Part shown: positions 16,753 through 25,302 of the stretch, one piece after another
Position numbering within the stretch: position 1 is the first letter of the stretch
Layout: every line of letters begins with the position of its first letter
From: an uncultured Lachnospiraceae bacterium
GTDB lineage: Bacteria; Bacillota; Clostridia; Lachnospirales; Lachnospiraceae
Length of the DNA stretch: 64,000 nt
Assembly (NCBI GenBank): GCA_902779355.1
Contig: CACZBF010000005.1
Location: 62,001-126,000 of the forward strand
Direction: 5' to 3'
The notes under the pieces: generated by a model
Told to the model about the DNA's origin: nothing
Databases searched by the model: none
What the model saw: the letters and a program-made list of their open reading frames with translations, nothing else
Program-made: the position numbers and the translations under genes

Positions 16753-17565
16753 ATGGTAGTACAGCATAACATGCAGGCGGCAAACGCAAACAGAATGTTA
16801 GGGATCACGACTGGACAGCAGGCAAAGTCCACCGAGAAGCTCTCTTCCGGTTATCGTGTCAACAGAGCAGCAGATGATTCCGCAGGACTTGCAATTTCCG
16901 AAAAGATGCGCAATCAGATCCGCGGCCTTGACAAGGCTTCCCTGAATGCACAGGATGGTATCTCTCTGATCCAGGTTGCAGAAGGTGCACTGAATGAAGC
17001 ACACAGCATCCTTCAGCGTATGAACGAGCTGGCAACCCAGGCAGCAAACGATACCAACACTTCGATGGATCGTAACGCAATCCAGAACGAAATGGATCAG
17101 TTGACCAGCGAGATCAACCGTATCCAGTCTACGACCCAGTTCAATACGATGAACCTGATCGATGGTTCTTTCCAGAGCAGAAATCTGCAGGTAGGTTCCC
17201 TCTCCGGACAGGCAATCGTGATCAGCATCAGCAACATGAACGCAAGCTCCATCGGTGTCAGCGGTCTGAAGGTGAGCTCTTTCTCCGCAGCAGGCTCTGC
17301 GATGAAGAGCGTACAGAGCGCAATCGACATCGTATCCGCACAGAGAGCACGTCTTGGTGCTTTGCAGAACCGTCTTGAGCATACCATTGCAAACCTGGAT
17401 ATCGCTTCCGAGAACACCCAGGCAGCAGAGAGCCGGATTCGCGATACGGATATGGCGAAGGAAATGGTTACCTACAGCAAGAACAACATCCTTGCGCAGG
17501 CAGGACAGTCCATGCTGGCACAGGCAAACCAGAGTACACAGGGAGTTATGTCTCTCCTCCAGTAA
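16753..17565 (+). CDS. fliC: Flagellin 3
   Basis: 270 residues, same D0/D1-only form, but more diverged than copies 1 and 2 are from each other: AADDSAG for AGDDAAG, KASLNAQDG for [17 protein letters not shown] for [17 protein letters not shown] for [17 protein letters not shown] for SFSSKNLQ. The leader lacks the GGA-loop hairpin. Several changes remove Thr or Ser residues in the surface-exposed middle, which could alter glycosylation; that is inference. It ends in a terminator shared with the convergent gene. Confidence 0.95.
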   Translation: MVVQHNMQAANANRMLGITTGQQAKSTEKLSSGYRVNRAADDSAGLAISEKMRNQIRGLDKASLNAQDGISLIQVAEGALNEAHSILQRMNELATQAANDTNTSMDRNAIQNEMDQLTSEINRIQSTTQFNTMNLIDGSFQSRNLQVGSLSGQAIVISISNMNASSIGVSGLKVSSFSAAGSAMKSVQSAIDIVSAQRARLGALQNRLEHTIANLDIASENTQAAESRIRDTDMAKEMVTYSKNNILAQAGQSMLAQANQSTQGVMSLLQ

Positions 17566-17581
17566 ACATAGATCAAATCAA

Positions 17582-17611
17582 AAACCGCAGCCCAAAAGGC
17601 TGCGGTTTTTT
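17582..17611 (+). terminator. Terminator between flagellin 3 and convergent GT genes
   Basis: AACCGCAGCC (17582-17591), loop CAAAA, GGCTGCGGTT (17597-17606), then T-run. The minus strand has few T residues after it, so it mainly serves flagellin 3. Confidence 0.88.
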
Positions 17612-17625
17612 TCGTATAGCAGCTG

Positions 17626-18654
17626 CTAAATTGCAGTTGATAACCGTTTTACTTCTGCTAAGAGCAGATCCAGTTCTTCGGGGGAAGAACAGTCTTTGTC
17701 TATCATAGACAGGATTTGTCTGATCTCAGCGGAAAACGCGTCCGGATAGGGGTTGCTTTTCCAGGCAGGGAAACGCTTTCGGCATTCGGCCTGCAGCCAG
17801 AGAAAATCCTGAAGAGAGAAATCCGCAGGATTCCGGCTTGCATTGATGACAGTTTCTCCGAAAGCGCTCCACAGGATATAAAAGTTGATCTCATCCGAAT
17901 ACGCAGAGGCAAGACCTTTTTCCAAAAGAAAGTCATGAAGTTGAAACTGTACGATCGGATGATCCATTAATCGGGAAGGAAGCAGCTTATTGGTAGAAGA
18001 ATCCTTATGTGCTCGTCCGAGATAGAGCCCTTTTGAAAGGATCATCAGCCGTTTCGCATAAAAATAAAGAGGATAAACGAAAAGAGGCTCTTCATAAACA
18101 CGATGTTCCGGGAAACGGGAACCGACCTCTCGGAGCAGGTCAGATCTGTAAAACAGGTTATGATGGGTACAATAAAAGAGCCCGGACATGAGCAGCGTTT
18201 TCCGATCCGAAACGGACTCTATGGTATAGAAGCCGTCTTCGCTGCAAAAGAGATCCTGCGGATCTTTCCCGTCCGGGTGATAATAATCAAATTGGATCAG
18301 ATCGGTCTGATATTCCTCCGCCAGTAAATAGAGCTCTTCACAGGCGGTAGGCTGGAGACGGTCATCCTGATCCAGAAACTGAGTATATTTTCCTTTTGCA
18401 TGAGCAAGTCCTGTATTTCTTGCGCCACCCTGACGCAGATTTTTCTCGTGTCTGATGATCTCAACGGATTCAGGAGCCTCTTTTTTGATGGTTAACAGCC
18501 GATCATAGGTATCATCCGGAGAAGCATCGTCGACAAAAATGCACTGAATCTTTTCGAGGCCGATGGATTGTTCTTTTACGGATTCCCAGCATTCCGAAAG
18601 AAAATCAGTTGCCTGATAGCAAGGGATGATCAGACTTATTGGTTTTTGATACAT
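17626..18654 (-). CDS. Family 2 glycosyltransferase
   Basis: 342 residues, starting at the ATG with AGGAAAAG upstream rather than the longer open frame. Residues 1-110 carry the GT-A core: ISLIIPCYQATDFLSECWES, VDDASPDD, RNTGLAHAKGKYTQFLDQDD (DxD-type DQDD). The C-terminal 200 residues are helical and of the type common in WbbP/EpsJ-like enzymes. No membrane segment. It is the last of three minus-strand genes, 12 bp after its neighbour, and likely modifies the same glycan as the two CgeB-like enzymes. Confidence 0.85.
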   Translation of the reverse strand: MYQKPISLIIPCYQATDFLSECWESVKEQSIGLEKIQCIFVDDASPDDTYDRLLTIKKEAPESVEIIRHEKNLRQGGARNTGLAHAKGKYTQFLDQDDRLQPTACEELYLLAEEYQTDLIQFDYYHPDGKDPQDLFCSEDGFYTIESVSDRKTLLMSGLFYCTHHNLFYRSDLLREVGSRFPEHRVYEEPLFVYPLYFYAKRLMILSKGLYLGRAHKDSSTNKLLPSRLMDHPIVQFQLHDFLLEKGLASAYSDEINFYILWSAFGETVINASRNPADFSLQDFLWLQAECRKRFPAWKSNPYPDAFSAEIRQILSMIDKDCSSPEELDLLLAEVKRLSTAI

Positions 18655-18665
18655 AGAGCTTTTCC

Positions 18666-19838
18666 TCAGAGCGCGACTTCCAACATATGTGTAAAGCATT
18701 TTTTGAAGTTGTGCTCTTCCTTTACTTTTTCATGTCCACGCCTCGCAATTTCGGCGCGGATATCTTTGTGTTCGAGATAGTAGTCAATTTTCTTTAACAG
18801 ATCTGCCTCATCCTCGAAATAGTCAAATTCTTCTCCGGGCGTAAAAAACTCACACAGATCCTGCTGATAATTGGTCAGAAGAAACCCTCCCGCGCCGAGA
18901 ATATCCATACAACGGAGCGGGATGCCTGCATAGATGCTGCGCAGTGTGATATTGAGATTGATCCTGCTGTTGTGGAAGACCAGGGGCATCTCGCCATAAT
19001 AATCGGTGATCCCCATGTTTTTCACGCCCGGGATGGCTTTCGCAGAATCCAGCGTAAACAGCTTCACCGGGTGCTTTGCACCGACTGCAGTCAGATATTT
19101 GATCCGTTCTAGGGATGTAATCTTTCGGCATAGATAATAGGAAGCATAGATGTAGGGGAGTGTTTCAATTCCATCCTTGTTCCGGTCATAGGGTTCTGCT
19201 TTGTGCATGATCTCTATGAGTTCCGGATGCGTATTTAACACTTCTTCCAGGAAATTATATCCGGAGACTTGCATCTGTGATTGTACGAGCCCATCGAGAA
19301 AGCCTCTTGTAAAATCATCGATCTTCTCATACATCCTGTCATAGAAGTTGTGATCTTCGTCATAAAGTGCACCGACAAAGGAAATATCGGCGGTTGTCCT
19401 CGCCTTATCATACGGCTTCTTCAGCATCGTATCAATTACCGTGGAATTCACCGGAAGCACGGTATAATGCACATTTGGCAGCCCGCCGTCATGGAAATGG
19501 TGGTAGATCACAGAATCAAACAGAAAAACACAGTTGGTCGGATAGCTGATCCGATAAGAATACAGTGCTACCATTGGGTTGTCGTAGAGGAGTGAAATGT
19601 ATTTCAGATTGTGACGATGACAGTCCTCAGCAACAATGGGATAGAAATTAAACGAAAAGCAGAAGTCAAAGGTCTGCCCTTCCACGGCCTTGTCAAAAGC
19701 AGCGGAAAACTCTGCATTCACACGGTCTTTGTAGCCGTCGTGAAAGAATTTGGTGACCTTATGGTGCATTTCATGTTCCAGTGTAAAGACGGCGTCTAAC
19801 TGACCGAAACAGGGCCAGTCCAGATAAAGGACATGCAT
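18666..19838 (-). CDS. CgeB-like glycosyltransferase (DUF3880/GT1_2), copy 2
   Basis: 390 residues. The N-terminal half has CFSFNFYPIVAEDCHRHNLK, ISLLYDNPMVALYS and NCVFLFDSVIYHHF; the C-terminal half has MGITDYYGEMPLVFHNSRIN, LNITLRSIYAGIPLRCMDIL and GAGGFLLTNYQQDL, a CgeB/Glyco_trans_1_2 pattern. These GT-B enzymes occur in spore-coat and flagellin glycosylation loci. AGGAGG precedes the ATG. It is a paralogue of the next gene and lies in the same operon, transcribed towards the flagellins. Confidence 0.8.
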   Translation of the reverse strand: MHVLYLDWPCFGQLDAVFTLEHEMHHKVTKFFHDGYKDRVNAEFSAAFDKAVEGQTFDFCFSFNFYPIVAEDCHRHNLKYISLLYDNPMVALYSYRISYPTNCVFLFDSVIYHHFHDGGLPNVHYTVLPVNSTVIDTMLKKPYDKARTTADISFVGALYDEDHNFYDRMYEKIDDFTRGFLDGLVQSQMQVSGYNFLEEVLNTHPELIEIMHKAEPYDRNKDGIETLPYIYASYYLCRKITSLERIKYLTAVGAKHPVKLFTLDSAKAIPGVKNMGITDYYGEMPLVFHNSRINLNITLRSIYAGIPLRCMDILGAGGFLLTNYQQDLCEFFTPGEEFDYFEDEADLLKKIDYYLEHKDIRAEIARRGHEKVKEEHNFKKCFTHMLEVAL

Positions 19839-19847
19839 GGGTTCCTC

Positions 19848-21026
19848 CTATAAATGAAACGCAAGTTCCAGCATTTTTGTGAGCCGGAGGGGATAGGTAC
19901 AGTGTGTTCGGACGTATTCATAGCCGTTCGCGGCAATTTCTTGGCGTTCTTTTTCGTGCTCCAGATAATATGCCACTAAGGCATCCAGTTCTTCCAAACT
20001 CGTATAGCAGGCCAGATGTTCTCCAATGACCAGCTCCTCTCCCAGTTCGCTCTGGTAATTTGTCAGGCAAAAACCGCCGGCGGAGAGAATGTCCCAAATC
20101 CGAAGCGGCAGGGCACTGCGGATCGGTTTGGAAGTAATGTTCAGGTTGATCTTGGACTCATGAAAAATGATCGGCATTTCCGTCAGCGATTTCGCCAGAC
20201 CACAGTTATGGAGCGCGGGATAAGCCTTGGTGTCACTTGCAGTATAGAGATAAAACGGATACTTCGGCGAAAGCAGTCGGCAGATCCGATCCCGCTCCAT
20301 GACGGAAATGTTGGAGCCGATATAGAGATTTGCCAATGTATAGCGGTCTGTCAGGAAATTGTCTCCGGGAAGCCGATAAAAACCTTCAAAATGCTTGAGG
20401 AACTCCTGCGTGATTTGCTCTGTTAGCGTCTGCTCGATGAAATAATACCCATAGACCTTTAACTGTGCCTCCTGAATGGCATTTAAATACCCTTCCAGAT
20501 AAGTTCCCTTGGCCTTCAGCCGCTGATAGGGGTTCTTTTCGGTATATAAGGAGCCGACAAAAGCCAGAGGGTGGGAAAATTTCTCGCGTTGCTTTTGCGA
20601 TGCACCCGAAATGACCTTGTCCCGCTCTTTGGTGTTGACGGCCAGGGGCAGATGAAAGATGCAGTCCGGATTGTATGGAGAAAGCTCATCATAGGTGGTC
20701 CGATCAAAGAGAAAGATCCGGTTGGTGTCATTTTTGATCGAGGACGAGAAAAGCTCCATGACCGGCGAATCGACGGTCCAACAGAGGTAAGGAAGCCGAT
20801 AGATCCGGCAGACCTCGGAAAGAAACGGATAAAAGTTGACGCTGAAGACAAATTCCACCGGATGGCTGTCAAGAAATTGCCCGACATTTTTGATGCCTTG
20901 TTGAGGCGTCAGGTCCTTATTTGTAATCTCCGTGGTTTCTTCCAGGACCGTAAATCCAAGTTCTTTGAAACCATCGATCACATCCGGCTCTATGATACTG
21001 CCGTATCGGTAAAAAAGTAACTTCAT
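19848..21026 (-). CDS. CgeB-like glycosyltransferase (DUF3880/GT1_2), copy 1
   Basis: 392 residues, first gene of the minus-strand operon. The same two-part layout as its neighbour: FVFSVNFYPFLSEVCRIYRL, LCWTVDSPVMELFSSS and RIFLFDRTTYDELSP in the first half; EMPIIFHESKINLNITSKPI, SALPLRIWDILSAGGFCLTN in the second. The pair arose by duplication but differs clearly along its length, which suggests successive sugars on one glycan. The nearest AGGA lies about 14 bases before the ATG, so translation start strength is uncertain. Confidence 0.8.
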   Translation of the reverse strand: MKLLFYRYGSIIEPDVIDGFKELGFTVLEETTEITNKDLTPQQGIKNVGQFLDSHPVEFVFSVNFYPFLSEVCRIYRLPYLCWTVDSPVMELFSSSIKNDTNRIFLFDRTTYDELSPYNPDCIFHLPLAVNTKERDKVISGASQKQREKFSHPLAFVGSLYTEKNPYQRLKAKGTYLEGYLNAIQEAQLKVYGYYFIEQTLTEQITQEFLKHFEGFYRLPGDNFLTDRYTLANLYIGSNISVMERDRICRLLSPKYPFYLYTASDTKAYPALHNCGLAKSLTEMPIIFHESKINLNITSKPIRSALPLRIWDILSAGGFCLTNYQSELGEELVIGEHLACYTSLEELDALVAYYLEHEKERQEIAANGYEYVRTHCTYPLRLTKMLELAFHL

Positions 21027-21061
21027 AAGGGTGCATTTATCCTCATTTTTAGTATAATATG

Positions 21062-21090
21062 ATTATAGCGTTTTGCAAAAAAAACATCAA
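21062..21090 (-). promoter_or_regulatory. Sigma-A promoter of the minus-strand GT operon
   Basis: On the minus strand TTGATG (21090-21085), 17 bp, TATAAT (21067-21062). A plus-strand TATAAT (21053-21058) lies beside it without a clear -35, possibly serving licD at 21108. Confidence 0.6.
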
Positions 21091-21107
21091 TTCAAGGGAG
21101 ATACAGT

Positions 21108-22058
21108 ATGCTGCATTTTGAGGAAGATTGGTTTCGTGACGAAGAGAGAGAAGGTTTTCTCGTCGCGGAAGAAGTGAAAAGGGGCTGGGCGGCGCAGCTT
21201 GTGATCGTCAAGGAGATTGAGGAAGTTTGTAAAAAGTACGGTCTGCAATACTTTACCGCATGGGGCACGACACTTGGTGCAGTCAGGCATAAAGGCTATA
21301 TCCCATGGGATGATGATCTGGATATCTGCATGAAGCGTGCGGACTATATGAAATTCCTGTCTGTCTGGCGCAAAGAATTCCCGGAACGATACAGTCTCCT
21401 TCATCATGATACGGAAGACGGCTATGTGGAATTTATGTGCCGACTGGTGAACCAGCGTTCTTTTGATCTGTCTGAGGAGCATCTGAAAAAGTACTGTGGC
21501 TGTCCTTATATCGTAGGGGTGGACATTTTTCCGCTTGATTATATTCCACGGAATCAGGCGGATTATGAATTTTCCAATCATTTCCTTCATCTCGTCTATA
21601 CGGCAGCGCGCGAATGGGATGCATGTGTGACCCCGGAAGATCAAGAGAAGCGGGAAGGCGCTTTGGAAAAGATTGAAGAAGCCTGCCAGGTGAAAATCGA
21701 CCGGAGCGGAAATGTGACGCGGCAGTTGATGGATCTATCCGAGCGTCTATGTATGTTGTATACGGAGGAAGAGTCAGACGATCTGGGCTTTGCGGTGCTG
21801 CAGATCGAATGGCCGTATTTCTTATTCCCAAAGCAGGCATTTGAAAGAGCTGAGTGGATGCCTTATGAGACAACCACGATGCCCGTGCCTGTAGGATACA
21901 ATGCGGTTCTGACAAAAACTTACGGAACGGAATGGAGGGTACCGATCACGCAGTGGGGGACGCACGACTACCCGTTTTTCAAGAACCAGAAACCATTCCT
22001 GGAAGCGTATAAGGCGACCGGGCAGAACTTTGAGTCTACGGGAGTCAAGAAAAGATAA
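21108..22058 (+). CDS. LicD-family phosphotransferase, copy 1
   Basis: 316 residues. LicD signature: TTLGAVRHKGYIPWDDDLDI at about 57-76, GCPYIVGVDIFPLDYIPRN and the C-terminal TTTMPVPVGYNAVLTKTYGT. LicD enzymes move phosphocholine or other phospho-groups from a CDP-carrier to a glycan. The N-terminal DEEREGFLVAEEVKRGWA is shared with the LicD proteins at 54921 and 60421. It is followed by a cytidylyltransferase fusion, a natural donor supplier. GGGAG lies before the ATG. The phospho-group is not necessarily choline. Confidence 0.85.
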   Translation: MLHFEEDWFRDEEREGFLVAEEVKRGWAAQLVIVKEIEEVCKKYGLQYFTAWGTTLGAVRHKGYIPWDDDLDICMKRADYMKFLSVWRKEFPERYSLLHHDTEDGYVEFMCRLVNQRSFDLSEEHLKKYCGCPYIVGVDIFPLDYIPRNQADYEFSNHFLHLVYTAAREWDACVTPEDQEKREGALEKIEEACQVKIDRSGNVTRQLMDLSERLCMLYTEEESDDLGFAVLQIEWPYFLFPKQAFERAEWMPYETTTMPVPVGYNAVLTKTYGTEWRVPITQWGTHDYPFFKNQKPFLEAYKATGQNFESTGVKKR

Positions 22059-22079
22059 TGAGAGAAGGCGAAAGTTGTC

Positions 22080-23432
22080 ATGAAAAAAGTCATTACCTAT
22101 GGGACCTATGATCTGTTCCATGAAGGACATTATAATCTGTTAAAACGGGCTAAGGCACTGGGCGATTACCTGATCGTCGGCGTGACGACCGAACATTTTG
22201 ACCTGGCGCGTGGAAAGGTCAATGTCATTGATCCGATCATGACCCGGATTGAAAATGTGCGCAAAACCGGATTTGCGGACGAGATCATCGTGGAAGACCA
22301 CGAGGGGCAAAAGATCGAGGATATCCAAAAGTACGGCGTGGATATTTTTACGCTTGGATCGGACTGGATCGGTGCGTTCGACTATCTGAAGCCGTTTTGT
22401 GAAGTAGTCTATCTGGATCGGACGGCGGACATCTCCTCGACTTCTCTTAGAAACGGCCGGTTTCGCCTGGTACGGGTCGGGATCGTCGGGACCGGCAGGA
22501 TCGCGCCCCGTTTTGTTTCCGAGATCAAATATGTCAGCGGCGCGGAAGTGGTAGCGGCCTATAATCCCGAGAGACAGAGCGCAGAGAGGTTTTCGAAGAG
22601 TTATGACATTCCCTGTGAGGTTGATGATTATCACGCTTTTCTGGATCGGGTGGATGCGGTATATATCGCTTCTCCCAACGAGACACATTATGAGTATGCG
22701 AAAAAGGCACTGTTGAATGGGAAGCATGTTCTCTGCGAAAAACCGATGGCGTTTACGAAGAGGGAGACGGAAGAATTATATCGTCTCGCGGAAGAACGGG
22801 ATAAAGTGCTGTTGGAAGGGATTCGGACTGCCTATACACCGGGCTTTCAGCAGATGATGAATGTGGCGCGCAGCGGCAAGATTGGGGAGATTGTCGATGT
22901 GGAGGCATGCTTTACGCGACTTGCAAATGAGAATTCAAGGGAACGGGTAGATTTTCGCTATGGCGGCAGCTATCTGGAATTCGGCGGGTATGCGATGCTT
23001 CCGATCTTAAAGCTCCTTGGCTCAGACTATCAGGATCTTCGCTTCCGCAGCATTTTGGACGAAACTGGCGTCGATATTTATACAAAGGTACAGTTGATGT
23101 ATGAAAACGGAATGGCAACGGCCAAGACCGGCGTCGGTGTGAAGTCAGAAGGACAGCTTGTCATTGCCGGGACAGAAGGGTATATTCTTGCGGAATCTCC
23201 TTGGTGGATGACAAAGCACTTTTCGGTGCGCTATGAGGATCCGGATAAGATTGAAAGTTACGAGCCGAATTTCCAGGGGGATGGGTTTCGCTATGAGATC
23301 AGTGAGTTTGTATCCAAGATCAACGGAACCGGAAAGAATGATTATCTGCTGACGGCGGAAGAATCCGTAGCACTTGCGGGGATCACGGAGGAGTTTATGC
23401 GAATCCGCGCTGCGCAACAGGAGGAGAACTAA
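22080..23432 (+). CDS. Cytidylyltransferase + Gfo/Idh/MocA oxidoreductase fusion
   Basis: 450 residues with two enzymes in one chain. Residues 1-130 are a TagD/GCT-like cytidylyltransferase: ITYGTYDLFHEGHYNLLKRA with HxGH at 14-17, and TADISSTSLRNG at the end. Residues 137-450 are a Gfo/Idh/MocA oxidoreductase: VRVGIVGTGRIAPRFVSE (GxGxxA), NETHYEYAKKALLNGKHVLC, EKPM. The join is direct, with no stop or frameshift. It probably makes a CDP-linked glycerol-like or reduced-sugar precursor for the adjacent LicD; the substrate is inferred. Confidence 0.82.
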   Translation: MKKVITYGTYDLFHEGHYNLLKRAKALGDYLIVGVTTEHFDLARGKVNVIDPIMTRIENVRKTGFADEIIVEDHEGQKIEDIQKYGVDIFTLGSDWIGAFDYLKPFCEVVYLDRTADISSTSLRNGRFRLVRVGIVGTGRIAPRFVSEIKYVSGAEVVAAYNPERQSAERFSKSYDIPCEVDDYHAFLDRVDAVYIASPNETHYEYAKKALLNGKHVLCEKPMAFTKRETEELYRLAEERDKVLLEGIRTAYTPGFQQMMNVARSGKIGEIVDVEACFTRLANENSRERVDFRYGGSYLEFGGYAMLPILKLLGSDYQDLRFRSILDETGVDIYTKVQLMYENGMATAKTGVGVKSEGQLVIAGTEGYILAESPWWMTKHFSVRYEDPDKIESYEPNFQGDGFRYEISEFVSKINGTGKNDYLLTAEESVALAGITEEFMRIRAAQQEEN

Positions 23433-23433
23433 A

Positions 23434-25248
23434 ATGGACCAGATCAAAATCGGGATGATTGGCACAGGACGGATCGCGGAGCGTTTCGTATCGGAGGCAC
23501 GGGAAACGGAAGGTATCACCATCGCGTCTGTTTACAATCCACGGATGGAAAGCGCAAGCCAGTTTTCCGGAGTCCATGAGATCCCTGCCGTAGCAGAGAC
23601 GGAAGAGGCGTTGTTTGCAGCTGTAGATGCGGTATACATTGCGACGCCGCATGAGACGCATGCGGCCTATGCAAAGAAAGCGCTTTCTGCCGGAAAGCAC
23701 GTGCTCTGTGAAAAGCCGCTTTGTTTTTCCGGCAGGGAAGCAGAAGAACTCTTTGCGCTTGCAAAGAAACAGGGCGTGGTTTTGATGGAAGGGATCAAAA
23801 CCGCCTATTGTCCCGGATTTTTAAAACTGCTGGATGTGATCGGGAGCGGTGTGATCGGGCAGATCAAGGACGTGGAGGCGGCATTTACCAGGCTTTCCCC
23901 TGCAAATGTGAGGGAAATCTGGGATGCTTCCTACGGCGGGAGTTTTCTGGAGTATGGTACCTATGCAATGCTGCCGCTTGTGAAGCTTTATGGAACAAAA
24001 GATTCCAATGTCAGCTTTCTGACTTCGGCGATGAAAACGGGAGCAGATACCTATACAAAGGCGGTCTTTGATTTCGGAGGACGCTTTGGTACGGCAAAGA
24101 CCGGACTTCGCGTCAAATCCGAAGGGCAGCTGCTCATCGCGGGGACATTTGGGTATCTTCTTGCCCCCTCTCCCTGGTGGCTGACAAAGCAGTTTGAGGT
24201 CCGTTATGAGGATCCCGGGAAAAAAGACCTTTATGAAGCACCTTTTGAAGGAGCGGGATTGCGGTATGAATTGCAGGCTTTTTTGGATCGGATCGCCGGG
24301 AAGAATGATCCGCGCTGGATTCAGCCGGAAGATAGCGTCTGGCTTGCCGCGCAGATGGAGGCGTTTCTTGCTGAGCGAGAGGAGCGGCGTTCTGACGCTG
24401 TGCACGTGACGGGGTTCTGTCCGACAGAAGAGGAAAAGACAGGAGCCACAAGTCAAAACAATGGACCTCAAAAGAAGATGCCAGGAATCTGGGCGCATCG
24501 TGGGTGCTGTATGGCATATCCGGAGAATACGATCCCTGCTTTTACTGCCGCAGCAGTGCTCCCGGGACTGATCGGTATTGAACTCGATGTGCAGCTCACA
24601 AAGGACGGAGAAATTGTCGTCATCCACGATGAGACAGTCGACCGCACGACAGACGGACATGGAAACGTGCGGGACTTTACTTTACGGGAACTGAAACAGT
24701 TACATATCACAGGCAGCCGTTGCAAAGAGGCAGTAAACCCACCGCTTACCATTCCGACCTTGCGGGAGATGTTTGAAGCGGTGTTGCCCCAGCTTCGCGC
24801 AGGGATGCTGATCAACATCGAAATGAAAAACAGTGTGATCCGTTACGAAGGAATGGAAGAAAAAGTGCTCGCGCTTGTGTCGGAATACGGCCTGCAGAAG
24901 AATATCGTATACTCTTCGTTTTTGCCGGAATCCATGGGATTACTGAAAAAGCTGGATCCGTCCGTACAGACCGGTATCCTCGGAGGCGAGGTCCACTGGT
25001 GCATCCAGAAAGCATTGGAAAACAACGCAGACGCAGTGCACCCTTGGATTGGCGGGTTGGATCCGAATCAGGACGGGCTTTTTGATCTTCCGGAAGGGAT
25101 GCCTGTACGCTGCTGGAACAGTGAAGAGCCGTTTTACGGAGATGGGCGGATCTTAAAAGAGTTCCACATGGAGAAGTATGCTCTGCTCGGCGCGACAGAT
25201 ATCATTGTCAACGCGCCGGAGATGTATCTGAAGACCTCCGGCAACTAA
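23434..25248 (+). CDS. Gfo/Idh/MocA oxidoreductase + glycerophosphodiesterase fusion
   Basis: 604 residues, starting at the ATG one base after the previous stop, with GAGGAG upstream. Residues 1-330 are a second Gfo/Idh/MocA domain (IGMIGTGRIAERFVSEA, HVLCEKPL, EYGTYAMLPLVKLYG), paralogous to the domain just upstream. From about 350, GIWAHRGCCMAYPENTIPAF, GIELDVQLTKDGEIVVIHDE and TVDRTTDGHG are the GDPD catalytic HR/ExD/H motifs. A redox and a phosphodiester-cleaving activity in one cytosolic protein suggests precursor recycling or remodelling of a glycerol-phosphate group. Confidence 0.82.
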   Translation: MDQIKIGMIGTGRIAERFVSEARETEGITIASVYNPRMESASQFSGVHEIPAVAETEEALFAAVDAVYIATPHETHAAYAKKALSAGKHVLCEKPLCFSGREAEELFALAKKQGVVLMEGIKTAYCPGFLKLLDVIGSGVIGQIKDVEAAFTRLSPANVREIWDASYGGSFLEYGTYAMLPLVKLYGTKDSNVSFLTSAMKTGADTYTKAVFDFGGRFGTAKTGLRVKSEGQLLIAGTFGYLLAPSPWWLTKQFEVRYEDPGKKDLYEAPFEGAGLRYELQAFLDRIAGKNDPRWIQPEDSVWLAAQMEAFLAEREERRSDAVHVTGFCPTEEEKTGATSQNNGPQKKMPGIWAHRGCCMAYPENTIPAFTAAAVLPGLIGIELDVQLTKDGEIVVIHDETVDRTTDGHGNVRDFTLRELKQLHITGSRCKEAVNPPLTIPTLREMFEAVLPQLRAGMLINIEMKNSVIRYEGMEEKVLALVSEYGLQKNIVYSSFLPESMGLLKKLDPSVQTGILGGEVHWCIQKALENNADAVHPWIGGLDPNQDGLFDLPEGMPVRCWNSEEPFYGDGRILKEFHMEKYALLGATDIIVNAPEMYLKTSGN

Positions 25249-25302
25249 GAATTATCTGAACTCCCCGACAAATAAGATTCCCACCTGGAAAGGACAAACA
25301 GT

